From positions 1 through 35,806 of the forward strand of contig CAYUDP010000008.1 of the NCBI GenBank assembly GCA_964443725.1: a stretch of DNA of 35,806 nucleotides, written 5' to 3'. Every line of letters starts with the position of its first letter. The stretch's first letter is position 1. The translations under genes were made by a program, and so were the position numbers. Below the pieces are notes generated by a model. The model saw nothing but the letters and a program-made list of their open reading frames with translations. It searched no databases and was not told the DNA's origin. The DNA comes from CAYUDP01 sp964443725 (GTDB lineage: Bacteria > Patescibacteriota > Minisyncoccia > Phycocordibacterales > JAKFXT01). Below, in pieces: positions 18,401 to 26,342 of this stretch.

Positions 18401-18602
18401 TATTCTACGAGAAGTATTGACGATTAAGTCAGATGATATTGTTGGAAGATCGTCAGCTTTTGATTCGATTGTTAAGGGTAGGAGAATAAGTCAGCCCAAC
18501 TTACCCGCATCGTTCAATGTACTCTTGAATAACATGAGAGGGCTTGCGCTCAGTGTTGAATTGAAGCACAAGAAAAACCCTATAGAAGAAGTTAACAATT
18601 AA
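15429..18602 (+). CDS. rpoB: RNA polymerase beta subunit
   Basis: 1057 aa, much shorter than in E. coli (1342) or Bacillus (1193), lacking lineage-specific inserts. Core motifs are clear: [19 protein letters not shown] near residues 110-130, the fork-loop/rifampicin region at 378-400, [31 protein letters not shown], and the C-terminal [20 protein letters not shown] clamp motif. In the rifampicin region, Q384 stands where E. coli has D516, and L395 and T397 where it has K527 and R529; H526 and S531 equivalents are kept. First gene of an operon with rpoC (20 nt on), dnaG and rpoD. Confidence 0.98.
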   Translation: [1057 protein letters not shown]

Positions 18603-18622
18603 TATAAGCGTCGCTTAAAAGT

Positions 18623-21600
18623 ATGATGAATCACAACAAATCAACAAATGTAAACGACTTTGATCTCGTATCAGTGGCGCTTGCATCACCTGAGAAAATA
18701 AAAGAGTGGTCTTACGGTGAAATAACAAAACCCGAAACAATAAATTACCGAACTCAAAGACCAGAAAAAGCCGGATTATTCGATGAAAAAATATTCGGAC
18801 CAGAACGAGACTATGAGTGTTATTGTGGTAAGTACCGTGGAATAAGATATAAAGGTATTATCTGTGAGAAATGTGGAGTTGAAATCACACGTTCTATAGT
18901 TAGACGTGAGAGGATGGGGCATATTGATCTGTCTACTCCTGTTGCTCATGTTTGGTTTTTGCGCGGAGTTCCATCAAGGATATCAATGATTCTTGGAATT
19001 CCCGCAGGTGATCTCGAAAAGGTTATATATTTTGCCGGATACATAATAACCAAAATTATCCCCGAAGAACGAGACATAATACTTCGAGATCTAGATACTG
19101 AATATAAAAATAAGATAAAAACTCTTCAGGATGAAAAATCAAAAGAGAAGATGAAGGAACTTCTTGTTGGTACTAAGCATGATATAGAAAGTATCTTTCC
19201 GGGAGCAGTTCTTGATGAAGCAACATATCATCGTTTCTCGATGCGTTACGGAACAATGTTTGAAGCTGCCATTGGAGCTGAGGCTATATATAACCTATGT
19301 AGAAATCTTGACCTAAATAAATTAAAGGGGGAGCTTGAGGTTGTTCTTGAAAAAGCTGGTGCAGCAGAAAGAGAGAAGGTCCAGAAAAGATTGTCACTAC
19401 TTACGAACATGCTTCGATCTGGAGTAAGGCCAGAGTGGATGTTTATAACTAGACTTCCTGTTATACCGCCAGCAATTCGTCCTATGGTTGCTCTTGAGGG
19501 AGGTAGACATGCATCTTCTGATCTAAATGATTTGTACCGACGTGTCATAAATAGAAATAACCGTCTAAAGAAACTTAAAGAGATAAATGCACCAGATGTT
19601 ATCTTGCGTAATGAAAAGCGTATTTTACAAGAAGCCGTTGATGCACTCATAGACAATTCCATACGCCATTCACAAGGTGGTGGTGGAGCTATTTCGGCTG
19701 CTCAGAGGCGTCCGCTTAAATCTCTTGCTGATAATCTTAAGACAAAGCAAGGTTTGTTCCGTCAGAACCTTTTGGGTAAGCGCGTAGACTATTCTGGTCG
19801 TTCAGTTATCGTTGTTGGTCCAGATTTGAAACTGCATCAATGTGGTCTTCCAAAGCACATGGCACTTGAATTGTTCAGGCCATTTGTTATCGCGAAGCTA
19901 TTGCAAAAAGAACTTGCATTCAATATAAGAGGTGCAAACCGCCTTATTGATGAAGGTATACCAGAGGTTTGGGCAATACTTGAAGATGTTATAAAAGATA
20001 AATACGTATTGCTAAACAGAGCCCCAACTCTTCATAGACTAGGTATTCAGGCCTTCCAGCCAATACTTATTGAAGGTAATGCTATACAGATACATCCACT
20101 CGTTTGTTCAGCTTTCAACGCCGACTTCGACGGAGACCAGATGGCCGTTCATGTTCCATTGTCTGAAGAGGCACAACTTGAAGCTCGCGAGGTTATGGCG
20201 GCAAATAGAAACATCCTAAAGCCAGGTAATGGAGAGCCAACCATTTCTGCTAAACTGCTTGATATTGTTTTAGGTTGTTATTACATGACAAAAATCGTCG
20301 AGGGAGAGAGGGGTGAAGGTAAAATATTCCCGAATCCTAATAGTGCCATAACGGCCTCAGACTTTGGCGAAGTAAGTTTCAGAGCAAAAATAAAAGTTTT
20401 GCCGACTGATACTCCTAAGTATACAAACTTTGATGGCAAGCCGTTTGAGACAACTGTCGGTAGATTATTGTTCAACAGTACTCTTCCATCTGACTATTCA
20501 TTTATCAATAAAGAAATGGATAGAAAGGGAATCGCTGCACTCATTGATGATCTGATCGATAGATACGGGGTTATAGGTATTCCTCCAATAATGGACAAGA
20601 TAAAAGCTTTCGGCTTTAAGTATGTGACAAACGCTGGAATAACTTGGGGATTAGATGATGTTAAGATTCCAAATCAAAAAGCTGAAATTATAGGTGAGGC
20701 CAAGAAGAAGTCAATGAAGGTTCTCGAAGAATATAATGAAGGACTTCTATCAGAAGATGAGAAATATCGCCAAAATATCGAAATCTGGCATGCTGCCAAA
20801 AATGAAGTTGAAAAAATAGTTCCAACCGCACTAGATAAGAATGGTCCTGTAGCAGATATGCTTTATTCTGGTGCTCGTGGAGGTATTGGTAACTTGGCTC
20901 AGATGGCCGGAATGAAAGGTTTGATCCAAGACACTTCCGGAGAGACTATCGAATTCCCAATTCTCTCATCATATAAAGAAGGACTGACTCCGATAGAGTA
21001 TTTTATTACTACTCATGGAGCCCGTAAGGGTCTATCAGACACTGCCTTGAATACTGCTAAGGCTGGTTATCTTACAAGGCGTCTCTTTGATGTCGCGCAG
21101 GATATAGTTATTTCTGAAGAAGATTGTACTTCAAAAGAGGGAATAATAATCGAAAAGAGAAGTGCTTCAGGTATTGAAATCCCTCTAGCTAAAAACATTT
21201 GGGGTAGGTATACCGTTACGGATATTGTTTCTCCAACAGGAGAAGTCTTGTTCAAGAAAGGCCACTACATAACAAGAAAAGACGCTGAGGTTGTTGAAAA
21301 AGCTCAAGTATCAAGCGTTACCGTGAGGTCTCCGATGACCTGTAAGAGTTTAAGTGGTATATGCCAGGTGTGTTATGGTGCGGACTTAGGTACCGGTTCT
21401 CCTGTAACCCTAGGTGAGGCAGTTGGTACTGTTGCAGCTCAAGCTATTGGTGAACCTGGAACTCAGCTTACAATGCGTACTTTCCACTCAGGAGGTACTG
21501 CTTCAGTTGGTGGAGATATCACACAAGGCTTGCCACGTGTAGAAGAAGTTTTTGAGAGAAGGTCTCCCAAAAACCCAGCCGTTGTTTCGACTGCTGATGG

Positions 21601-22309
21601 AGAAGTCGTAGAGATAAGAAACGAAGGTAAGGAAAAGATAATAGTTGTAATGCCAGATGAATCTTCAAGAAAAGGGAAGGGTAAGGAAGCATTAGAATTT
21701 GTCGCTCATTTCAGACGTATGCCGCTAGTTTCTGTGGGCAGTAAGGTTGCAAAGGGTGATCTCCTAACAGACGGATCCGCCGATCTTGATGATCTATTCA
21801 AGTATGCTGGTAGGGAGAAAACTGAAAATTATATAATCCAAGAAATAGGTAAGATTTATGAGCTTCAAGGTGCTTCAATATCTAGAAAACATATAGAGGT
21901 TATAATCAGACAAATGTTCTCAAGAAGAAAGATAAAAGATATTGGTGGAACTGGGTTTGTTGTTGGAGATGTTGTTTCGGCTTCAACTCTAACAAGAGAG
22001 AATATGAAAGCGAAAAACGAAGGTGGAGAAGAGGCCAAGGCGGACTCATTGATTATGGGTATACAAGAAGTATCACTAAGTCGTGAGAGTTTCCTTTCAG
22101 CTGCTTCATTCCAACATACGACAAAGATACTTATAGCCGCCGCAGTTAGGGGGGCACAAGACGAGCTTTTGGGTCTTAAAGAGAATGTCATTATTGGTAG
22201 GTTGATTCCAGCAGGAACCGGCTTCAAGGGGTCTCCAAAAGAAGAAAAAGTAAAATTACTCCAGAAACAGTTGGACGAAATATACTCATACGAGGAAGAA
22301 GAGCTTTAA
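18623..22309 (+). CDS. rpoC: RNA polymerase beta' subunit
   Basis: 1228 aa catalytic subunit. The N-terminal zinc ribbon has C66, C68, C81 and C84 (CYCGKY...CEKC). The active-site loop NADFDGDQMAVH is at 499-510, with Mg-binding D501, D503 and D505. The second zinc site ends CKSLSGICQVCYGADLG, followed by GEAVGTVAAQAIGEPGTQLTMRTFHSGG (trigger loop/bridge region, quoted as the family signature in two parts: GEAVGTVAAQAIGEP and TQLTMRTFHSGG). Two ATGs are adjacent at 18623; either could be used. No Shine-Dalgarno is seen in the 20-nt gap after rpoB, suggesting translational coupling or SD-independent initiation. Confidence 0.98.
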   Translation: MMNHNKSTNVNDFDLVSVALASPEKIKEWSYGEITKPETINYRTQRPEKAGLFDEKIFGPERDYECYCGKYRGIRYKGIICEKCGVEITRSIVRRERMGHIDLSTPVAHVWFLRGVPSRISMILGIPAGDLEKVIYFAGYIITKIIPEERDIILRDLDTEYKNKIKTLQDEKSKEKMKELLVGTKHDIESIFPGAVLDEATYHRFSMRYGTMFEAAIGAEAIYNLCRNLDLNKLKGELEVVLEKAGAAEREKVQKRLSLLTNMLRSGVRPEWMFITRLPVIPPAIRPMVALEGGRHASSDLNDLYRRVINRNNRLKKLKEINAPDVILRNEKRILQEAVDALIDNSIRHSQGGGGAISAAQRRPLKSLADNLKTKQGLFRQNLLGKRVDYSGRSVIVVGPDLKLHQCGLPKHMALELFRPFVIAKLLQKELAFNIRGANRLIDEGIPEVWAILEDVIKDKYVLLNRAPTLHRLGIQAFQPILIEGNAIQIHPLVCSAFNADFDGDQMAVHVPLSEEAQLEAREVMAANRNILKPGNGEPTISAKLLDIVLGCYYMTKIVEGERGEGKIFPNPNSAITASDFGEVSFRAKIKVLPTDTPKYTNFDGKPFETTVGRLLFNSTLPSDYSFINKEMDRKGIAALIDDLIDRYGVIGIPPIMDKIKAFGFKYVTNAGITWGLDDVKIPNQKAEIIGEAKKKSMKVLEEYNEGLLSEDEKYRQNIEIWHAAKNEVEKIVPTALDKNGPVADMLYSGARGGIGNLAQMAGMKGLIQDTSGETIEFPILSSYKEGLTPIEYFITTHGARKGLSDTALNTAKAGYLTRRLFDVAQDIVISEEDCTSKEGIIIEKRSASGIEIPLAKNIWGRYTVTDIVSPTGEVLFKKGHYITRKDAEVVEKAQVSSVTVRSPMTCKSLSGICQVCYGADLGTGSPVTLGEAVGTVAAQAIGEPGTQLTMRTFHSGGTASVGGDITQGLPRVEEVFERRSPKNPAVVSTADGEVVEIRNEGKEKIIVVMPDESSRKGKGKEALEFVAHFRRMPLVSVGSKVAKGDLLTDGSADLDDLFKYAGREKTENYIIQEIGKIYELQGASISRKHIEVIIRQMFSRRKIKDIGGTGFVVGDVVSASTLTRENMKAKNEGGEEAKADSLIMGIQEVSLSRESFLSAASFQHTTKILIAAAVRGAQDELLGLKENVIIGRLIPAGTGFKGSPKEEKVKLLQKQLDEIYSYEEEEL

Positions 22310-22330
22310 TCGCATTTTCTACCACGTAGA

Positions 22331-24073
22331 ATGGGAATAACTACAGCAGAAAAAATAAAAGAGCGCCTTTCAGTTTCTGATGTTTTGGGAACTTACATCA
22401 AGCTTGAGAAAGCTGGCGTGAATTTTCGCGCCAGATGTCCTTTCCATGGTGAAAAAACGCCATCGTTTTTTGTGTCCCCATCTCGTGGTACTTATTATTG
22501 CTTTGGATGTAATGCAAAGGGGGACATATTCACCTTTGTAGAGAAATTTGAAGGAGTAGATTTTATGGGGGCACTGAAAATATTGGCAGATAGAGCTGGT
22601 GTTCCTGTAGAGATTAGTCTTGAGGATAGAAAAGTTAAAGATACCAAAGACAGGCTCTTCTCTCTGATGGAAGATGCAACTACTTTCTTTGAGGAGAATA
22701 TAAAGAAAGACGCAGAGGCACTTAGTTATTTGTCAAAAAGAGGGCTTACGGAAGATACGATAAGAAATTTCCGTATAGGGTATGCTCTGCCAGAATGGAG
22801 ATCATTAAATGAGTATCTAAAATCTAGAGGTTATAGTGAGAAAGAAATAGCTGATTCTGGTATGGGGAAAGAAACTTCTGGAAAGTGGTTTGACCGCTTT
22901 CGAGGAAGAATAATGTTTCCTATTTGCGATATCTCGGGAAGGGTCGTGGCTTTTTCTGGAAGATTCTTTAAGCCAATTTTGGGACAAAATAGTGATATTG
23001 AGCCAGCCAAATATATTAATAGCCCTGAAACACCCTTATACCATAAGAGCAATATCTTGTATGGTATGGACAAGGCGAAAGACGGCATTAGAAGACTTGG
23101 TTTTGTCACTTTAGTTGAAGGGCAAATGGATTTGGTGATGTCCCATCAGGCGGGATACACAAACTCGGTAGCTCTTTCCGGTACAGCTCTCACCGAGGAA
23201 CAAATATCAACCTTGTCTAGGTTTACTGACAAATTATTACTTTCTCTTGATGCTGATACGGCTGGGGTGAACGCAACGCACAAAAGCTCATATCTTGCAC
23301 TTAAGAAGGGTTTTGACGTTAAGGTTGCGAGAATAATTGGAGGTAAAGACCCAGCAGACATCATTCTAGAAGACAAGGAAAAATGGAAGGAGATAATAAA
23401 AAATTCTCACCATGTTATCGATTTCTATGTCTCTCTTATAAGAGAGAGAGGTCAAGATGAAAGGAAGTTTAGACTCGAAGTAAGTAAAACAGTTTTGCCA
23501 CTAGTTAATGTCATTCCGTCAAAAATAGATAGAGCACATTTTGTTGAGAAAATTGCAAAAGAAATTTCTCTTCCTGTTAAAGATGTAGAAGGTGAGTTGA
23601 ATAGGATAGGAGAGAATAAAACAGCATACAATGAGAACAAGGATGCAGAAGAAATGAAAGATTTACCAATCCCTGTTTTTTCTAGAAAGGACGAGATCGT
23701 CAAAAGAACTATTGGTTTAATATCAAGTATTGATAATATAGAAAAAAAGAAGTTATGGACTGAAAAGATAATAGAAATACTTGGGGTCGATGAATCTAAC
23801 AAGTTGCTTACGAATGAAGAATTTGTAAACGAGTCAGCTTTTATCGCAGAGGCCGATTCAAGAGATGGGCCAATCGATGAAGAACTCGAAGAGTTATTGG
23901 TTAATCTGTCATTAGAACTTCAGAAGGAAAAACAGAAAGATCTATCTAAGAGGATTAAAGATGAAGAAAGGCAGGGGAGTGTAAAAATAGAATTAATAAA
24001 TGAATATCAATCAGCATCAAAAAAGGTATCTGAATTGATAGAAAAAATTAAATCAGGGTTTTCAAAAAAATAA
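22331..24073 (+). CDS. dnaG: DNA primase
   Basis: 580 aa; makes RNA primers at the replication fork. CHC2-type zinc ribbon C36-H39-C57-C60 (CPFH...CFGC) at the N-terminus, then the RNA-polymerase core, with TOPRIM motifs LVEGQMDLV and LSLDADTAGVNA in the middle (about residues 260-315). The C-terminal region is highly charged and Glu/Lys-rich and would hold the helicase-binding part, but I do not recognise a clear DnaB-binding fold. It lies 21 nt after rpoC and 33 nt before rpoD. The dnaG-rpoD pairing is the classical macromolecular-synthesis arrangement, here attached to rpoBC. Confidence 0.96.
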   Translation: MGITTAEKIKERLSVSDVLGTYIKLEKAGVNFRARCPFHGEKTPSFFVSPSRGTYYCFGCNAKGDIFTFVEKFEGVDFMGALKILADRAGVPVEISLEDRKVKDTKDRLFSLMEDATTFFEENIKKDAEALSYLSKRGLTEDTIRNFRIGYALPEWRSLNEYLKSRGYSEKEIADSGMGKETSGKWFDRFRGRIMFPICDISGRVVAFSGRFFKPILGQNSDIEPAKYINSPETPLYHKSNILYGMDKAKDGIRRLGFVTLVEGQMDLVMSHQAGYTNSVALSGTALTEEQISTLSRFTDKLLLSLDADTAGVNATHKSSYLALKKGFDVKVARIIGGKDPADIILEDKEKWKEIIKNSHHVIDFYVSLIRERGQDERKFRLEVSKTVLPLVNVIPSKIDRAHFVEKIAKEISLPVKDVEGELNRIGENKTAYNENKDAEEMKDLPIPVFSRKDEIVKRTIGLISSIDNIEKKKLWTEKIIEILGVDESNKLLTNEEFVNESAFIAEADSRDGPIDEELEELLVNLSLELQKEKQKDLSKRIKDEERQGSVKIELINEYQSASKKVSELIEKIKSGFSKK

Positions 24074-24106
24074 TAATAACGTAGTATTAAAAATTAACAA
24101 TTTGTT

Positions 24107-25423
24107 ATGGCCACAGCCAAAAAAGCCAAAAAGAAAATAGTGTCCAAAAAACCGGCCAAAAAATCCGGTGTCAAAAAAACGACTGCAAAAAAGAGTAGTT
24201 CAAAGAAAACTCTCTATAAAAAAATCAAGGCAGCAAATTTAAAGAAAATTATAAAGAAGTCTCCAAAGGTGGCTTCAAAAAAGACTGCAAAGAAGTCCGA
24301 AAAGGTGGTAGTAAAATCGCAGACTCCTATTAAATTGTCCAAAAAGGAGTTAGAGTTTAACAAAAAGGCCGGCATTCTAATAGTAAAGGGAAGAGAAAGA
24401 GGTTTTGTTACTTATGACGAAATTCTTAGAGAGTTTCCAACAATTGAGGAGAATATAGAGGGGCTAGAGGCACTATATGAGAAATTTCAAACTGCGGGCA
24501 TAGATGTGCTTGAGGGCGGTGGTATGCTATCTCTTGAACCAGAGGTTGAGGAAAGAAAATATAGATACGGTTCGACTACTGGTACAGGATCATATGATTC
24601 AATCCAGATGTATTTGAAAGAAATCGGGCAGTACCCACTTCTCTCGCCCTCAGAGGAAAGGGAATTGGCCAAGCGTATTGTTGAGGGGGATATCGAAGCA
24701 AAAAATCTTCTTGCTAGAGCAAACCTGCGTCTTGTTGTCTCTATTGCAAAGAAATATGTCGGTAGAAGCCCAGATTTGACTCTTCTTGATTTGATTCAAG
24801 AGGGCAACCTCGGACTATTTAAGGCTGTCGAGAAATTTGACTATACAAAGGGGTATAAGTTTTCTACCTATGCTACTTGGTGGATAAGACAGGCGATAAC
24901 TCGCGCTCTTGCCGACCAGAGTAGGACGATTCGCATACCTGTTCATATGGTTGAAACTATAGCTAAGTATAAGCAAGTGGTAAGAAGACTTTCTCAAGAT
25001 TTGGGCCGAGACCCTCTCTCAGAGGAAATTGCGGTTGAGATGGGGGTTGATGTCGATAAGATATATACTATCGAGCAAATAAACCAAGATACAGTATCTC
25101 TTGAGAGTCCTGTTGGTAGTGAAGATGATGATGGTAAGTCTGTACTTGGAGATTTTATTGCAGATGACAAGATCATTTCTCCTGACCAAGAAACTTCTCA
25201 GAGGATCTTGGCAGAACAAGTAAGAGATATACTTGATGATTTGTCTCCAAAAGAGCGCAAAATTCTTGAAATGAGAAACGGGCTACTTGACGGTATAACT
25301 CATACGCTGGAGGAAGTTGGAAAAGAATTTGGCGTGACCCGTGAACGTATTAGACAGATTGAAGCCAAAGCCCATCAGAAGATTAGAGAGCACGACAAAT
25401 CAAACAGACTTCAAAATTATTAA
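24107..25423 (+). CDS. rpoD: Primary sigma-70 factor with H1-like basic tail
   Basis: 438 aa. Residues 1-80 are almost only Lys, Ala, Ser, Thr and Val (AKKAKKK, KKPAKKSG, TTAKKSS), like a histone-H1 tail. Residues about 86-142 look like sigma region 1.1. Region 1.2 starts near YLKEIGQYPLLS; region 2 holds NLRLVVSIAKKY, DLIQEGNLGLFKAVEKFD and YKFSTYATWWIRQAITRAL (-10 recognition and melting); region 4 holds TLEEVGKEFGVTRERIRQIE (-35 helix-turn-helix). As the only sigma factor seen and part of the RNA polymerase operon, it is probably the housekeeping factor. A terminator follows 8 nt after the stop. Promoter-like sites in this window with TTGACA/TATAAT fit its regions 2 and 4. Confidence 0.96.
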   Translation: MATAKKAKKKIVSKKPAKKSGVKKTTAKKSSSKKTLYKKIKAANLKKIIKKSPKVASKKTAKKSEKVVVKSQTPIKLSKKELEFNKKAGILIVKGRERGFVTYDEILREFPTIEENIEGLEALYEKFQTAGIDVLEGGGMLSLEPEVEERKYRYGSTTGTGSYDSIQMYLKEIGQYPLLSPSEERELAKRIVEGDIEAKNLLARANLRLVVSIAKKYVGRSPDLTLLDLIQEGNLGLFKAVEKFDYTKGYKFSTYATWWIRQAITRALADQSRTIRIPVHMVETIAKYKQVVRRLSQDLGRDPLSEEIAVEMGVDVDKIYTIEQINQDTVSLESPVGSEDDDGKSVLGDFIADDKIISPDQETSQRILAEQVRDILDDLSPKERKILEMRNGLLDGITHTLEEVGKEFGVTRERIRQIEAKAHQKIREHDKSNRLQNY

Positions 25424-25430
25424 ATAATTT

Positions 25431-25464
25431 AAAAAGCGCCTACCCCTCCTTGGTGGCGCTTTTT
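25431..25464. terminator. Bidirectional terminator after rpoD and the small minus gene
   Basis: AAAAAGCGCC (25431-25440) pairs with GGCGCTTTTT (25455-25464). There is a T-run on each side in its own sense, so it can end rpoD and the gene converging from 25845. A second inverted repeat (25467-25473 with 25484-25490) covers the end of that gene. Confidence 0.85.
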
Positions 25465-25479
25465 GCGAATCGGTCTGTT

Positions 25480-25845
25480 TTAGCCGATTCTTATTTCTAT
25501 GTGGGTGCTTCTCCCAGCCGCGTCCACGTGCTCATGGAAACCATGTGCTCGCGGCAGGGACTTCAAGACGGGGGATGACTTCCCCTCGTGGATCAAATCG
25601 ATCGGGAGCTCTCCCGAGATGATTTCGATCCTGAAATGCTTTACACCTTCTTCTCCCCAGAGTTTCGTTACTTCACTCGGGGTAAGCACCGGTTCGTGCG
25701 GTATCTCGGAAACTTCTCCGAAAGTTACCACAGTCCCGCAAATGTCCTCGAGAATTTTTCTTGCTGTTCCCGGGGATATATTTGCGTTTGTCGATAAGTA
25801 CACCACCTTGATCGGCGGGTCCTCGATTTTCCAAATGGTAGCCAT
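25480..25845 (-). CDS. Small orphan protein, G+C-rich cassette gene
   Basis: 121 aa, function not recognised. The start is well supported: a GGAGAAGGAA Shine-Dalgarno lies 2-3 nt upstream of the ATG, far better than any core gene here, and a TTTACA/TATAAT promoter sits 38-65 nt upstream of the start. The sequence is mixed alpha/beta in character, with no signal peptide or membrane helix, and ends with a His-rich stretch (HGFHEHVDAAGRSTHIEIRIG). Base composition is about half G+C by eye, clearly above the flanking genes, with frequent GGG, CCC and ATC codons. An overlapping plus-strand frame (25499-25909) has no ribosome site and reads as non-protein. Foreign origin is possible. Ends at a shared terminator. 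Confidence 0.7.
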   Translation of the reverse strand: MATIWKIEDPPIKVVYLSTNANISPGTARKILEDICGTVVTFGEVSEIPHEPVLTPSEVTKLWGEEGVKHFRIEIISGELPIDLIHEGKSSPVLKSLPRAHGFHEHVDAAGRSTHIEIRIG

Positions 25846-25882
25846 TTCCTTCTCCCGTGAACTGGAGTTATTTCCGTTCTTG

Positions 25883-25910
25883 ATTATACCATTAAATATT
25901 TTTATGTAAA
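25883..25910 (-). promoter_or_regulatory. Promoter of the 121-aa small gene
   Basis: On the minus strand TTTACA (25905-25910), 16-bp spacer, TATAAT (25883-25888). The leader of about 30 nt carries a strong Shine-Dalgarno. Confidence 0.7.
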
Positions 25911-25911
25911 C

Positions 25912-25934
25912 AAAAAGGGCGCCCGTAGACGCCC
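25912..25934 (-). terminator. Terminator after the 85-aa small gene
   Basis: Minus-strand GGGCG (25930-25934) pairs with CGCCC (25917-25921) and is followed by TTTTT (25912-25916). It separates the two small genes into independent units. Confidence 0.7.
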
Positions 25935-25949
25935 ACCCTCATGGGAAGA

Positions 25950-26207
25950 TTAGTACCGGCCTGCCACCAAATCGGCTGAGATCGTGGCCACGTAGAAGTA
26001 CCGCTCGTTTGCAAGCAGTACCCCCTTTACCGGCTTTTTTTCTGGCCAGTTCTTAATGTTTTCGACCTCCGCCCAGTAAAGAAACTCATTGAGTTTACCG
26101 GACATGTGGAAATGGTGGTGGGGGAGTCCCAATATCTCAAGGACCCTGTCCACCTCTTTTTCCGATACGGGTTTGCCGTCATCGGATTTTAAAAAAACCA
26201 ATGCCAT
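25950..26207 (-). CDS. Small orphan protein, second G+C-rich cassette gene
   Basis: 85 aa, function not recognised. The ATG at 26207 is chosen over one 30 nt upstream because GGGAGGT stands at ideal distance before it. The protein is soluble and without cysteines, starting MALVFLKSDDGKPVSEKEV and carrying an HHHFH cluster (residues about 30-34) and several Trp and Tyr. It has its own TTTACA/TAATAT promoter and its own terminator. Composition is G+C-rich like the neighbouring 121-aa gene, with which it shares layout and promoter style but no obvious sequence similarity. The tandem of two such monocistronic cassettes between rpoD and a helicase gene suggests an inserted block. Confidence 0.7.
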   Translation of the reverse strand: MALVFLKSDDGKPVSEKEVDRVLEILGLPHHHFHMSGKLNEFLYWAEVENIKNWPEKKPVKGVLLANERYFYVATISADLVAGRY

Positions 26208-26239
26208 GGTGGCACCTCCCTTCTGTTGGAATAGCACGC

Positions 26240-26268
26240 ATATTACAACATAATTTTGTATATGTAAA
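26240..26268 (-). promoter_or_regulatory. Promoter of the 85-aa small gene
   Basis: On the minus strand TTTACA (26263-26268), 17-bp spacer, TAATAT (26240-26245). The predicted leader is about 26 nt with GGGAGGT. Confidence 0.65.
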
Positions 26269-26297
26269 TAGTAGTGATAATCCTCCTTTTTTCTTTG

Positions 26298-26306
26298 TGC
26301 TATACT
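26298..26306 (+). promoter_or_regulatory. Extended -10 promoter candidate for the helicase gene
   Basis: TGC followed by TATACT (26301-26306), about 36 nt before the chosen ATG. No clear -35 box is visible. Confidence 0.4.
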
Positions 26307-26342
26307 CTTCTTGTGAAATTGATCAATACTGAAAACTTCGAT

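Noticed and set aside
25499..25909. Plus-strand frame over the G+C-rich small gene
   Set aside because: No ribosome site or promoter, Ser/Pro-rich low-quality sequence. The minus strand has promoter, Shine-Dalgarno and terminator.
26274..26342. Upstream ATG for the helicase
   Set aside because: It lies upstream of the likely -10 box and adds residues not typical of the family; the ATG at 26343 fits.
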